Origin: Balaenoptera acutorostrata
Lineage: Eukaryota; Chordata; Mammalia; Artiodactyla; Balaenopteridae
Assembly: GCF_949987535.1 (NCBI RefSeq)
Contig: NC_080072.1
Coordinates: 55,124,356 to 55,188,355 of the forward strand
DNA length: 64,000 nucleotides
Reading direction: 5' to 3'
Each line of letters starts with the position of its first letter. Within the stretch, counting starts at the first letter, position 1. Positions 48,085 through 59,849 of this stretch are shown here, piece by piece. A program made the position numbers and the translations under genes. Below the pieces are notes generated by a model that saw only the letters and a list, made by a program, of their open reading frames with translations, ran no database searches and had not been told where the DNA came from.

Positions 48085-49260
48085 TTAGTTGACATCATTG
48101 TTTATACATGTATGGATTCGTGAACTCTTTTTTTTTTCCAGTGGGTTTAGTTTATTACTATCACTTTTTATTTTGATCCTCAAACTACTCCAGATTTTCA
48201 CAGCAGGAGCCCCTTGGTATGACTCTGCAGCTCGATTTGAATAAATGATACAGACACATCTTAAGTTCCATAGTGAACACACTCCCTGCCTTCCTTTCTC
48301 CAAAGTTACCTCCAAAAGAAGATGGTATAGATGCATGTTTTTGTACATGGATTACATAACATGTACCTACAATAAATGTGGTATTTTTTCCTGAGTGGTA
48401 TCACACTTAATGAAGCCTTTTCAATGTGCCTTTTCCCTAATCAATAGGAATTTGAGAGTCATCCATGCTGATACAGCTAGATTTAGTTAGGCCATTTCAA
48501 CTGCTCTCTAGTAGTCTGTTGCATGATAAACAACTTAAAAAATTCTACATCTCCATTGATGAATAGTTAGGATGTTTCCATTTTTTAGTTGTTACAATTG
48601 GTACAGGGTATTTTTCCTTATGTCTGTCTCCATTGACGGTATGAGAGCATTTCTCCAGGGCTGACAATCCAGAAATAAAATTTCTTGGTCATACTATATG
48701 CTTCTTTTAATATAGAAGGAACAGCTTGCTCTCCAAAGTGGTTTTACCAATTTACACTCCCACCTGTGACATGTGAGAGTTCCTGTTTCTCAGTATCCTC
48801 ACCAATATTTGGTATTACAAGACTTTTAAACTTTTGCCAGTGTGAAGGCTGTGAAATGTTATATTAGGGGTGTTTAAATTTGAATACTAGGGAGGTTAAG
48901 CATACTTTCATGTGCTTATTTCCTGTTGCAGTTTCTGTGCATTACCTGTTTGTCTATTAGGTTAACTTTAAAGAATTATTTTATGAGTTCTTTATACATC
49001 CTGCATATTAATTACTATGGCTTGTATGTATTGCAAATATCTTCTCCCAGTGTGTAGCTTATCTTTTAACCTTGTTTATAGTGTATTTTGGCATACAGAG
49101 GTTTAAATTTTTAACATAGTCAAATGTATCAGTGAAATCAAAGTTTATCCAACTTTGTGGGTTGTAATTTTTGCATCTTTAAGAACTCTTAGCTACTCTG
49201 ATGTTAAAGATAATCTCTTATATTGTCTTTAAAAGGTTTTGTCTTTATATTTTTAATCTA
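48085..49260 (-). mobile_element. Old L1 (ORF2 end and 3' region), diverged
   Basis: Antisense L1 text: CTCCATTGATGAATAGTTAG, TTTACACTCCCACCTGTGAC and CAGTATCCTCACCAATATTT. Strongly diverged. Confidence 0.6.
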
Positions 49261-49261
49261 T

Positions 49262-49538
49262 CCTCTGTGTGTGATATGAGGGTGTGTGGCAGACACGCAT
49301 TCTTCCTTGTTTACCATACCACAACTTATTTCAGTTCCCAATAACAGTGTACTTCCTTCCCTTTCTGACTTCCTTACAGCCAGAAGTGGTTATGCGACCT
49401 GATTCTGCCCAATGAGGTATAAGCAGAAGACTGCTTACAAGAAGTTGCAAAAATACTGCACAGAGGACCCTGTACCCATCACCTATCATCACCTAACATC
49501 TCAAATAACTATAGTACATTACCAGAAGGAAATTGACA
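49262..49538. other. Unrecognised spacer before the large L1
   Basis: Text such as CAGAAGTGGTTATGCGACCT may belong to an old interspersed repeat. Not assigned. Confidence 0.3.
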
Positions 49539-49962
49539 TTAACACCATACAATTATTATTTTTTAACATCTTTATTGGAGAATAATTGCTTTACAATGGT
49601 GTGTTAGTTTCTGCTTTATAACAAAGTGAATCAGCTATACATATACATATATCCCCATATCTCTTCCCTCTTGCGTCTCTCTCCCTCCCACCCTCCCTAT
49701 CCCACCCCTCTAGGTGGTCACAAAGCACCGGGCTGATCTCCCTGTGCTATGCGGCTGCTTCCCACTAGCTATCGATTTTACATTTGGTAGTGTATATATG
49801 TCCATGCCACTCTCTCACTTTGTCCCAGCTTACCCTTCCCCCTCTCTGTATCCTCAAGTCCATTCTCTAGTAGGTCTGCGTCTTTATTCCCGTCCTGCCC
49901 CTAGGTTCTTCATAACCACTTTTTTTATATTCCATATATATGTGTTAGCATATGGTATTTGT

Positions 49963-52900
49963 TTACTCTTTCTGACTTACTTCACTTTGTATGACAGACT
50001 CTAGGTCCATCCACCTCACTACAAATAACTCAATTTCGTTTCTTTTTATGGCTGAGTAATATTCCATTGTATATGTGTGCCACATCTTCTTTATCCATTC
50101 ATCTGTCGATGGACACTTGGGTTGCTTCCATGTCCTGGCTATTGTAAATAGAGCTCCAATGAACAGTGTGGTACATGACTCTTTTTGAATTATGGTTTTC
50201 TCAGGGTATATGCCCAGTAGTGGGATTGCTGGGTTGTATGGTAGCTCTATTTTTAGTTTTTTAAGGAACCTCCATACTGTTCTCCATAGTGGCTGTATCA
50301 ATTTACATTCCCACCAACAGTGCAAGAGGGTTCCCTTTTCTCCACACCCTCTCCAGCATTTATTGTTTCTAGATTTTTTGATGATGGCCATTCTGACTGG
50401 TGGGAGGTGATACCTCATTGTAGTTTTGATTTGCATTTCTCTAATGATTAGTGATGTTGAGCAATCTTTCATGTGTTTGTTAGCAATCTGTATATCTTCT
50501 TTGGAGAAATGTCTATTTAGGTCTTCTGCCCATTTTTGGATTGGGTTGTTTGTTTTTATAATATTGAGCTGCATGAGCTGCTTGTAAATTTTGGAAATTA
50601 ATCCTTTGTCAGTTGCTTCATTTGCAAATATTTTCTCCCATTCTGAGGGTTGTCTTTTCGTCTTGTTTATGGTTTCCTTTGCTGTGCAAAAGCTTTTAAG
50701 TTTCATTAGGTCCCATTTGTTTATTTTTGTTTTTATTTCCATTTCTCTAGGAGGTGGGTAAAAAAGCATCTTGCTGTGGTTCATGTCATATAGTGTTATG
50801 CCTATGTTTTCCTCCTAGAGTTTTATAGTGTCTGGCCTTACATTTAGGTCTTTATCCATTTTGAGTTTATTTTTGTGTATGGTGTTAGGGAGTGTTCTAA
50901 TTTCATTCTTTTACATGTAGCTGTCCAGTTTTCCCAGCACCACTTATTGAAGAGGCTGTCATTTCTCCATTGTATATTCTTGCCTCCTTTATCAAAAATA
51001 AGGTGACCATATGTGCATGGGTTTATCTCTGGGCTTTCTATCCTGTTCCATTGATCTATATTTCTGTTTTTGTGCCAGTACCATACTGTCTTGATTACTG
51101 TAGCTTTGTAGTATAGTCTGCAGTCAGGGAGCCTGATTCCTCCAGCTCCATTTTTCTTTCTCAAGATTGCTTTGGCTATTTGGGGTCTTTTGTGTTTTCA
51201 CACAAATTGTGAAATTTTTTGTTCTAGTTCTGTGAAAAATGTCAGTAGTAGTTTGATAGGGATTGCACTGAATCTGTAGATTGCTTTGGGTAGTATAGTC
51301 ATTTTCACAATGTTGATTCTTCCAATCCAAGGACATGGTATGTCTCTCCATCTGTTGGTATCATCTTTAATTTCTTTCATCAGTGTCTTATAGTTTTCTG
51401 CATAGAGGTCTTTTGTCTCCCTAGGTAGGTTTATTCCTAGGTATTTTATTCTTTTTGTTGCAATGGTAAATGGGAGTGTTTCCTTAATTTCGCTTTCAGA
51501 TTTTTCATCATTAGCGTATAGGAAGGCAAAAGATTTCTGTGCATTAATTTTGTATCCTGCTACTTTACCAAATTCATTGATTAGCTCTAGTAGTTTTCTG
51601 GTAGCATCTTTAGGATTCTCTATGTATAGTATCGTGTCATCAACAAACAGTGACAGATTTACTTCTTCTTTTCCGATTTGGATTCCTTTTATTTCTTTTT
51701 TTTCTCTGATTGCTGTGGCTAAAACTTCCAAAACAATGTTGAATAATAGTGGTGAGAGTGGGCAACCTTGTCTTGCTCCTGATCTTAGTGGAAATGGTTT
51801 CAGTTTTTCACCATTGAGGACGATGTTGGCTGTGGGTTTGTCATATATGGCCTTTATTATGTTGAGGTAAGTTCCCTCTATGCTTACTTTCTGGAGGGTT
51901 TTATCATAAATGGGTGTTGAATTTTGTTGAAAGCTTTTTCTGCATCTATTGAGATGATCATATGGTTTTTCTCCTTCAGTTTGTTAATATGGTGTATTAC
52001 ATTGATTGATTTGTGTATATTGAAGAATCCTTGCATTCCTGGGATAAACCCCACTTGATCGTTGTGTATGATCCTTTTCATGTGCTCTTGGATTCTGTTT
52101 GCTAGTATTTTGTTGAGGATTTTTGCAGCTATGTTTATCAGTGATATTGGCCTGTAGTTTTCTTTCTTTGTGACATCTTTGTCTGGTTTTGGTATCAGGG
52201 TGATGGTGGCCTCGTAGAATGAGTTGGGGAGTGTTCCTCCCTCTCCTATATTTTGGAAGAGTTTGAGAAGGATAGGTGTTAGCTCTTCTCTAAATGTTTG
52301 ATAGAATTCGCCTGTGAAGCCATCTGGTCCTGGGCTTTTGTTTGTTGGAAGATTTTTAATCACAGTTTCAATTTCAGTGCTTGTGATTGGTCTGTTTATA
52401 TTTCCTATTTCTTCCTGGTTCAGTCTTGGAAGGTTGTGCTTTTCTAAGAATTTGTCCATTTCTTCCAGGTTGTCCATTTTATTGGCATATAGTTGCTTGT
52501 AGTAATCTCTCATGATCCTTTGTATTTCTGCAGTGCCAGTTGTTACTTCTCCTTTTTCATTTCTAATTCTATTGATTTGAGTCTTCTCCCTTTTTTACTT
52601 GATGAGTCTGAATAATGGTGTATCAATTTTGTTTATCTTCTCAAAGAACCAGCTTTTAGTTTTATTGATCTTTGCTATTGTTTCCTTCATTTCTTTTTCA
52701 CTCATTTCTGATCTGATCTTTATGATTTCTTTCCTTCTGCTAACTTTGGGGTTTTTTAATTATTCTTCTCTAATTGCTTTAGGTGTAAGGTTAGGTTGTT
52801 TATTTGAGATGTTTCTTGTTTCTTAAGGTAGGATTGCATTGCTATAAACTTCCCTCTTAGAACTGCTTTTCCTGCATCCCATAGGTTTTGGGTTGTCGTG

Positions 52901-53724
52901 TTTTCATTGTCATTTGTTTCTAGGTATTTTTTGATTTCCACTTTGATTTCTTCAGTGATCTCTTGGTTATTAAGTAGTATATTGTTTAGCCTCCATGTAT
53001 TTGTATTTTTTACAGTTTTTTTTCCTGTAATTGATATCTAGTCTCATAGCGTTGTGGTCAGAAAAGATACTTGATACAATTTTAATTTTCTTAAATTTAC
53101 CAAGGCTTGATTTGTGACCCAAGATACGATCTATCCTGGAGAATGTTCCATGAGCATTTGAGAAGAAAGTGTATTCTGTTGCTTTTGGATGGAATGTCCT
53201 ATAAATATGAATTTAGTCCATCTTGTTTAATGTGTCATTTAAAGCTTGTGTTTCCTTATTTATTTCATTTTGGATGATCTGTCCGTTGGTGAAAGTGGGG
53301 TGTTAAAGTCCCCTACTATGATTGTATTACTGTCGACAGCTCTTAGCATTTGCCTTATGTATTGAGGTGCTATGTTGGGTGCATAAATATTTACAATTGT
53401 TATATCTTCTTCTTGGATTGATCCCTTGATCATTATGTAGCGTCCTTCTTTGTCTCTTGTAATAGTCTTTATTTTAAAGTCTATTTTGTCTGATATGAGA
53501 ATTGCTACTCCAGCTTTCTTTTGATTTCCATTTGCATGGAATATCTTTTTCCAACCCCCCACTTTCAGTCTGTATGTGTCCCTAGGTCTGAAGTGGATCT
53601 CTTGTAGACTGCATATATATAGGTCTTGTTTTTGTATCCATTCAGCCATTCTATGTCTTTTGGTGGGAGTATTTAATCCATTTACATTTAAGGTAATTAT
53701 TGATATGTATGTTCCTATTACCAT
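49963..53724 (-). pseudogene. L1 ORF2p remnant (endonuclease and reverse transcriptase), multiply disrupted
   Basis: ORF2p nicks target DNA and reverse-transcribes RNA. The endonuclease N-terminus is open from 53724 to 53260 (ITLNVNGLN near the start, SLQEIHF, GDFNT), then lost to a break. The reverse transcriptase is in two open pieces: 52513-51884 ([15 protein letters not shown]) and 51731-51198. The catalytic box of the second reads LFVDDTILY; active L1s usually have FADD, so the alanine is changed while both aspartates remain. Then come 51164-50844 and 50784-49963, the latter with the Cys-rich end ([16 protein letters not shown]). It ends QSEVSQKE, several codons before the L1 end seen in the tail at 9504. 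ORF2 begins about 58 bases after ORF1's stop. The gene is dead. Confidence 0.92.
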
Positions 53725-53782
53725 TTTCTTAATTGTTTTGGGTTTGTTATTGTAGGTCTTTTCCTTCTCTTGTGTTTCCTGC

Positions 53783-54856
53783 CTAGAGAAGTTCCTTTAG
53801 CATTTGTTGTAAAGCTCGTTTGGTAGTGCTGAATTCTCTTAGCTTTTGCTTATCTGTAAAGGTTTTAATTTCTCCGTTGAATCTGAATGAGATCCTTGCT
53901 GGGTAGAGTAATATTGGTTATAGGTTTTTCCCTTTCATCACTTTAAATATGTCCTGCCAGTCCCTTCTGGCTTGCAGAGTTTCTGCTGAAAGATCAGCTG
54001 TTAACCTTATGGGGATTCCCTTGTATGTTATTTGTTGTTTTTCCCTTGCTGCTTTTAATATTTTTTCTTTGTATTTAGTTGTTGTGATTAATATGCGTCT
54101 TGGTGTGTTTCTCCTTGGATTTATCCTGTATGGGACTCTCTGCACTTCCTGGACTTGATTAACTATTTCCTTTCCCATATTATGGAAGTTTTCAACTATA
54201 ATCTCTTCAAATATTTTCTCAGTCCTTTTCTTTTTCTCTTCTTCTTCTGGAACCCCTATAATTCGGATGTTGGTGCGTTTAATGTTGTCCCAGAGGTCTC
54301 TGAGACTCTCCTCAATTCATTCTTTTTTCTTTATTCTGCTCTGCAGTAGTTATTTCCACTATTTTATCTTCCAGGTCACTTATCTGTTCTTCTGCCTCAG
54401 TTATTCTATTGATTCCTTCTAGAGAATTTTTAATTTCATTTATTGTGTGTTCATCGTTTGTTTGCTCTTTAGTTCTTCTAGGTGCTTGTTAAACGTTTCT
54501 TGTATTTTCTCCATTCTATTTCCAAGATTTTGGATCATCTTTACTATCATTACCCTGAGTTCTTTTTCAGGTAGACTGCCTATTTCCTCTTCATTTGTTT
54601 GGTGTGGTGGGTTTTTACCTTGCTCCTTCATCTGCTGTGTGTTTCTCTGTCTTCTCATTTTGCTTAACTTACTGTGTTTGGAGTCTCCTTTTCGCAGGCT
54701 GCAGGTTCGTAGTTCCCATTGTTTTTGGTGTCCTCCCCCAGTGGCTAAGGTTGGTTCAGTGGGTTGTGTAGGCTTCCTGGTGGAGCAGACTGGTGCCTGT
54801 GTTCTGGTGGATGAGGCTGGATCTTGTCTTTCTGGTGGGCAGGACCATGTCTGGTG
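53783..54856 (-). pseudogene. L1 ORF1p remnant (RNA-binding chaperone), frameshifted
   Basis: ORF1p coats L1 RNA as a trimer and is needed for retrotransposition. The N-terminal and coiled-coil part is open at 54440-54895 (contains SLPEKELRVMIVKMIQNLGN, typical of ORF1p), its N-terminal extension running through the insertion edge into flanking DNA. The C-terminal domain is open again at 53918-54178 (TADLSAETLQARRDWQDIF). The end QQMLKELL plus TAG falls at 53783. At least two breaks separate these blocks (around 54180-54440 and 53790-53918). The start codon cannot be fixed. No function expected. Confidence 0.85.
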
Positions 54857-54929
54857 TAACACCATACAATTAAATAGGCTACATATAGACCTCACTTGGA
54901 TTTTAGCAGTTTTTGCATGTACTCATTTT

Positions 54930-55278
54930 TTTTTAATTAATTAATTAATTATTTATTTATTTTTGGCGCATTGGGTCTTCACTGCTGCGTGCGGGCTTTC
55001 TCTAGTTGTGGCAAGCGGGGGTTTCTCTTCATTGTGGTGCACGGGCTTCTCATTGCAGTGGCTTCTCTTGTTGCGGAGCACAGGCTCTCGGCACGCGAGC
55101 TTCAGTAGTTGTGGCACATGTAGTTGTGGCTCGCAGGCTGTAGAGCGTAGGCTCAGTAGTTGTGGCGCATGAGCTTAGTTGCTCCGCGGCATGTGGGATA
55201 TTCCTGGACCAGGGCTCAAACCCATGTCCCCTGCAGTGGCATGTGGATTCTTAACCACTGTGCCACCAGGGAAGCCCC
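54930..55278 (-). mobile_element. CHR-type SINE
   Basis: Reverse complement of the CHR body with an (AATT/ATTT)n tail at its left. The 16-bp duplication TGCATG(T/C)ACTCATTTT is at 54914-54929 and 55279-55294 with one mismatch. It lies only about 60 bp from the L1 duplication. Confidence 0.95.
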
Positions 55279-55299
55279 TGCATGCACTCATTTTAAAAA

Positions 55300-56060
55300 A
55301 ATATCTCTTTGTGTATAGTCTATGACATTTTATCACATGTATAGATTTGTATAAACACAACCACAGTCAAGATACAGGACTGTTCTATCACCACAAAGCA
55401 TCTCTCTCTCCTGCTACCTCTTCATAGTCACACCTTTCCCTGATTTTCCTGGTGGAAAATGCCCAGAGAGGAGGGGTGGCAACCACTGGTCTGTTCTCCA
55501 TCTCTAAATTTTTGGTGCTTGAGAATGTTATCTAGATGTAATATGTAGCATATAATATTTTGAGACTGCTTTTTTCATTCAGCAGAGTTCCATGAAGATC
55601 CACCCAAGTTGTATATGTCATTAGTTTGTTCCTTTTTATTGCTGAGTATTATTCCTTTTGTTTAACCATTCACTCATGGAAGGACACTTGGGTTGTTTCC
55701 AGTTTGAGGAGATTACAAACAAAGCTGCTATGAACATGCTTGTACAAGTTTTTCTGTGAACATGTTTTCATTTCTTTAGGATAAGTGCTCAAGAGTGCAT
55801 TTACAGGTTGTATGGTAAGTGTATGTTTAATTTTTTAAGAAACTACCATCTGTTTCCAGAGTGGCTGCACCATTTTTCATTCGCATCAGTGGTGGATGAG
55901 AGATTCAGTTTTGTCACTGTTTGGTGCTATCAGTGTTTTTCATTTTAGCCGTGGGTGTGTAGTGGTATCTCATCATTTTAATTTGCATTTCCCTAGAGGC
56001 TAGTGATGTTGAACATATTTTCATGTGCTTCTTTGAAATGACATATTTAAAATTACATCT
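55300..56060 (-). mobile_element. Old L1 3' region, diverged
   Basis: Antisense text ATGTATAGATTTGTATAAAC, CACAGTCAAGATACAGGAC, TTTATTGCTGAGTATTATTC, CATTTCCCTAGAGGCTAGTG. Same type as 30470-31850. Confidence 0.7.
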
Positions 56061-56064
56061 TTCA

Positions 56065-56515
56065 CTGTACTTATAAAAAAGATTACTGAATTTTGGCATA
56101 TACTGATCTCTACTCAGCAGCCACACTAAATTCTTTAATCAGTTTTAATAGTTTCTAGATGATATTGAACTTATTGTTCACAAAAATGACTATTTTGCCT
56201 CCTTCCTTCTTACTTATACTTCTCTTCTTTCTCTTATCCAGTTGTCCCTAATGTACCCCTAGAATTATTATTCTCATCTTTAATGCAAATGTTTCCACTA
56301 CCTCACCATTAAGCATGATGTTGATTTTTGGCACAAGATATTTAGAATCCATTCATCTACTCCAATTTTACTAAGAATTTTTTTAAAACATCAAGAATAT
56401 ATGGTGAATTTATCAAATGTCTTCACAGTCTCTTCAGAGAGGATCACATCTTTTCCACCTTTATCTTTCAACATATTTAATTATAATTTAGATTACTAAT
56501 ATTGCTGTATGGTGA
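56065..56515. other. Unrecognised AT-rich sequence, probably old L1
   Basis: Text such as TTAAGCATGATGTTGATTTT and ATTTATCAAATGTCTTCA resembles antisense L1 ORF2 (matching the area near 51780-51960), but is heavily diverged. Confidence 0.45.
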
Positions 56516-56520
56516 GGCAA

Positions 56521-56556
56521 AAAAAAAAGAGAGAGAGAGAGAGAGAAAAGAAAAAG
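56521..56556. repeat. A/GA-rich low-complexity tract
   Basis: AAAAAAAAGAGAGAGAGAGA-type run. Confidence 0.9.
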
Positions 56557-56584
56557 GAAGCAGTCCAAGCTTGTTTATAAGTTC

Positions 56585-56706
56585 TTTTTTTTTTTTTGGC
56601 TGCACCACGTGGCACGCAGGATCTTCGTTCCCTGACCAGGGATCGAACCCAGGCCCCCTGCTATGGAAGTGCAGAGTTCTAACCACTGGACCGCCAGGGA
56701 AGTCCC
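56585..56706 (-). mobile_element. Short CHR-family SINE (tRNA-related part only)
   Basis: About 120 bp in reverse: poly(T), GGCTGCACCACGTGGCACGC, GATCGAACCCAGGCC (B-box complement), CCGCCAGGGAAGTCCC. It differs from the long CHR copies and is a shorter, older subfamily. Confidence 0.9.
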
Positions 56707-56849
56707 TGGACTGTTTTCTTTTTGCTGCACTTTTTTTGTTACAGTGGACAACAGTGTTATGATAACTTTACAAAAAGCATTTGGATACTTTCCTTTTCTG
56801 TGCTCTCTAACAGTTTAAACGGAACTGGAGTTATCCCTTTCCTAAGGAC

Positions 56850-57530
56850 TTGAGATAACTTACCTGTGAAGCATCTGCATCTGGGGCTTTTGGGGGGCAG
56901 CTCCTTGCCACCTGCCAGAGGGATCATGTCATTCCCTTATTTGAGACTCTTCAATGGCTTCCCAGTGCCCTTAGAATAAAATCTGACTCCTAGCCACGGC
57001 CTTCCAGCCTTGCAGGACTGGCCCAGATCTGTTAACAACCTCCTTTCATACAGTCTCCTGCTTGCTGTTCACTGCACTCCAGCTCCACTGGTCCCTTTTC
57101 TGATCCTGAAACACACCAGGCTCTTTCCAGCCCCGGAGGCTTTGCATTTGCTGGTTCCTCTGCCTAGAATGTTCTCCTTTTAGCACTTATATTGCATGGC
57201 TTATTCTCATCCTTCAGGTCTCGCTTAATATCACATCTCAGACAAGCCCTCCCTCACCATCTTATCTGCTGTGAGGTCCTTTACTTCTCTCTCATCATTC
57301 TGTTTATTTCCTTAATGTATCACTCATCATGCTCTGTTATTATCTTGCTCACTTTTTACTTGCTTATTGTTTGCTACAACACCGTCTATCCCACTGTCGA
57401 CTATGAACCCCTTTGAGTTCCCTGGAAACTTGCCTGTCTTAGGTACTCTGTTTCCATTCTCTAGAACTCTGTTTGGCACATAGCAGACAGCCAAACAAAC
57501 AAATGAATAAAAAATATTGTTGACTGAATG
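56850..57530 (+). repeat. L2 3' remnant, well preserved
   Basis: Hallmarks in order: CTTCAATGGCTTCCCAGTGC, CTTTGCATTTGCTGGTTCCT, CTGCCTAGAATGTTCTCC, CTCATCCTTCAGGTCTCGC, ending TTTGGCACATAGCAGACAGC. Confidence 0.88.
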
Positions 57531-57739
57531 AATTAATCAGAGGACCAGTGAAGGGACCACCGTTGTCAGAAAACAGGTAAGAAGGAATCACCTAGGGTGG
57601 AGCTCAGGTTTGTACAGGTTTATGTGACAGCAAAAGAGCCAGGTGGAAAGTTCTGATAGGCATTTGGAGATGTAAGAATGTAGTGAATTGAAATGTCGAT
57701 TTGAGAGTTATCCTTAACCATCTGTTAATGCACTTAATT

Positions 57740-58130
57740 ACCTGCCTACTCATCCATTAATCCATCTGTCTCTTCATTCATCTGTCCATGCATTGATATA
57801 TTCATTCATGGATTCAGGCCACAAACTTTTGAATAAACCGTGAGTAAACCATGAGCCAAGCCCTGGGCACCAGGGTTACATTGACCAATAGATAGTCTCT
57901 GCCCTCAAGGAGTATAAGTCTGAAAGGGATGGGAGAATAGGGGACATAAGTAATAACAGACTCTAGTAAGCACTGCTATGAGGTGGCTACAAGTGCATAA
58001 TACAGAGAATAGTTGAAAATATACAGATAAAATAAAGAATTTAATCTTGAGGGTATGCCAGAAATTAGCGAGCAGTGGAGAGGAGGAGCTTATGAGAGCT
58101 GACAATTAAAGGAAGAGGTGGTTCATGGTG
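57740..58130 (+). repeat. Ancient interspersed repeat, same family as 8190 and 62715
   Basis: CATTCAT-rich start, GGGCACCAGGGTTACATTGA, CTGCCCTCAAGGAGTATAAG, GCACTGCTATGAGGTGGC. Confidence 0.5.
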
Positions 58131-58149
58131 ATAAAAGGAGACATGGGAG

Positions 58150-58350
58150 AGAAATTATATCACAGTAGAAAAAACTTGGGCTTTAGAGTCAGAATGACCA
58201 CACTTTGAATCCTAGCCCTGCTTCTTACCAGTGGGTAAATTTGGAGAAGTGATTTATTCTCTCTGAGCCTCAGTTTTCTCCCTGGAAAATAGAGGTAATA
58301 GTGCTACCCTCATAGCAATGTTGTAGGGTATATCCTGCCTGATACATAGT
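58150..58350 (+). repeat. MIR SINE remnant
   Basis: Sense MIR: CTTTAGAGTCAGAATGACC, TTTGAATCCTAGCCCTGCTT, GAGCCTCAGTTTTCTCCCTG. Confidence 0.88.
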
Positions 58351-58354
58351 AGAT

Positions 58355-58497
58355 GCTCATGGTGGTGGTTGGATGATGATGATAATAGTGGTGATGGTGA
58401 CGATAGCAATAATGGCGGTGATGATGACGGTGATGGTGGTGATGATGGTAGTGATGGTGGTGGTGATAGTGTTGAAGATGGTGATGATGGTAACTGG
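58355..58497. repeat. GAT/GGT-rich imperfect trinucleotide repeat
   Basis: About 140 bp of GATGGT, GATGAT and GGTGAT triplets. Open frames across it give only Asp/Gly, Met/Val or His-rich runs and are not genes. Confidence 0.92.
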
Positions 58498-58511
58498 AAG
58501 ACAATTTCGAT

Positions 58512-58742
58512 CAGGGGTCCCCAACCCCCGGAGCCTCAGACTGATAGCGCTCCACCGCCTGTTGGGAACTGGGCCGCATAGCAGGAGGTGAGCGGTGGGC
58601 AGGCGAGCGGAGCTTCCTCTGCCGCTTCCCATCGCTTGCATTACCGCCTGAACCATCCTCCCCCCTTCCCCCAACCCCGTCCGTGGAAAAAATTGTCTTC
58701 CACAAAGCCGGCCCCTGGTGCCATAAAGGTTGGGGACGGCTG
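58512..58742. mobile_element. Non-autonomous DNA transposon (hAT-like MITE), about 230 bp
   Basis: The left end CAGGGGTCCCCAACC and right end GGTTGGGGACGGCTG are inverted repeats (13 of 15 match). The internal block CCGCATAGCAGGAGGTGAGC is typical of this mammal-wide family. Flanking 8-mers do not match, so the target duplication has decayed. Confidence 0.8.
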
Positions 58743-58744
58743 AG

Positions 58745-59340
58745 CTAGAGACCTTACTTCTTGCTTGTTGAGCAGTATTTGACTTGGATTTCTTGAGGCG
58801 TTGCCCCTTGTTAGGAGAAAGCTGCATGAAGTTTTGGTGGACAGTAGAAGGGTGGGCCAAGTTTGTGCTGCCATCTTTTGCAGGATGACTATACTTTTGG
58901 TGGAAGCTGGACACAGGCCATCCGCTTTCTGCAAGGAAAATGCATTAGCTACAATCCATTAAGCTGCTTTGCTGACTCAAAATTTTTTATGATGAGTGCT
59001 GAAATTAAGTGATTATATTTTTTTCTATTTTAAAAGATATGCCTTCCTGCTGGGCTGAGATAGTAGGGTCAAGTACGATGGTCAGGGGAACTGGTTTTTA
59101 GTTAGAATCAATCTTCTCTTGATGAATATGGGGGACTGTGGCTTGTAACTTTGCCAAGAGGACCCGCATTTTGCCTTCTGCAGCTCTCCAGAGTGGAGAA
59201 GCACCAGGGATACTGAGGGTGGGAAGGGGGAGCAGAGCCTGTTGGAAAAAGATAACTATTTCTGTCAGGCAGGCCTTAAAGGGTGATTGATAGTGTCACC
59301 TGCTTAAAGCACCCACCACTGTGCCCAGCACCCATCAGCT
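58745..59340. other. Unrecognised upstream sequence
   Basis: No exon or repeat named. A minus-strand open frame here runs into the GAT repeat and is not coding. Confidence 0.3.
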
Positions 59341-59361
59341 ATGTGGCAAATAGACGTCTCA

Positions 59362-59487
59362 GGGACTTCCCTGGCGGTCCAGCGGTTAAGACTCCACGCT
59401 TCCACTGCAGGAGGAGTGGGTTCGATCCCTGGTCGGGGAACTAAGATCCCACATGCCACGCAGTGTGGCCAAAAATAACACAAAAAC
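59362..59487 (+). mobile_element. Short CHR-family SINE
   Basis: About 125 bp: GGGACTTCCCTGGCGGTCCA, B-box GGTTCGATCCC, GATCCCACATGCCACGCAG, A-rich end. The 15-bp duplication CAAATAGAC(G/C)TCTCA is at 59347-59361 and 59488-59502. Confidence 0.94.
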
Positions 59488-59639
59488 CAAATAGACCTCT
59501 CATCCCCTCCCTCACATAGGCTTGGCATCCTGGTGCCCTATTGGCAAGGACCACCTAAAAAGGGCAGGAAGCCAGGACATGAGAGGCAAACTCAGTGACT
59601 GGTGAGACTGTGGGTTCCGAAATGGCTGGAGGGAAGGAG

Positions 59640-59845
59640 ACTGCTCTTTAGCAAGTGCCTTCAGACTGCCCAGCATTGTGCTAGGGGCTTCATGTTTGAT
59701 CCTTACCATAGCCAGGAGTTAGTATTATCAACTCATTTTGCAAATGAGGAAATCAGGTCTCAGAGAAGGGAAGTGACTTGCTCCAAATCATCAAACTAAT
59801 TCAAGGTTGAGCCAGCATGTGAGTCCAGGCCTTTCTGACCCCAAA
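59640..59845 (-). repeat. MIR SINE remnant
   Basis: Reverse MIR: CAGCATTGTGCTAGGGGCTT, CATTTTGCAAATGAGGAAAT, GAGAAGGGAAGTGACTTGCT. Confidence 0.85.
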
Positions 59846-59849
59846 GTCT

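Larger units (their letters stand above)
49556..54856 (-). mobile_element. Nearly full-length L1 LINE, defective, with 16-bp target duplication
   Basis: A 5.3-kb L1 reading right to left: part of the 5' region, ORF1, a short gap, ORF2, 3' UTR ending CCAATAAAGATG, and a short A-rich tail. The perfect duplication TAACACCATACAATTA lies at 49540-49555 and 54857-54872. Both ORFs carry stops and frameshifts, so it is no longer mobile. Other L1 tails in the window (9504, 22826, 25363, 33734) share its 3' UTR and belong to the same or close subfamilies. Confidence 0.97.

Noticed and set aside
54447..54944. A 165-codon plus-strand frame
   Set aside because: Antisense shadow of L1 ORF1 coding sequence.
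58357..58914. A 185-codon minus-strand open frame
   Set aside because: It crosses a DNA-transposon remnant and the GAT microsatellite; the end is only Ile/Thr-rich low complexity.
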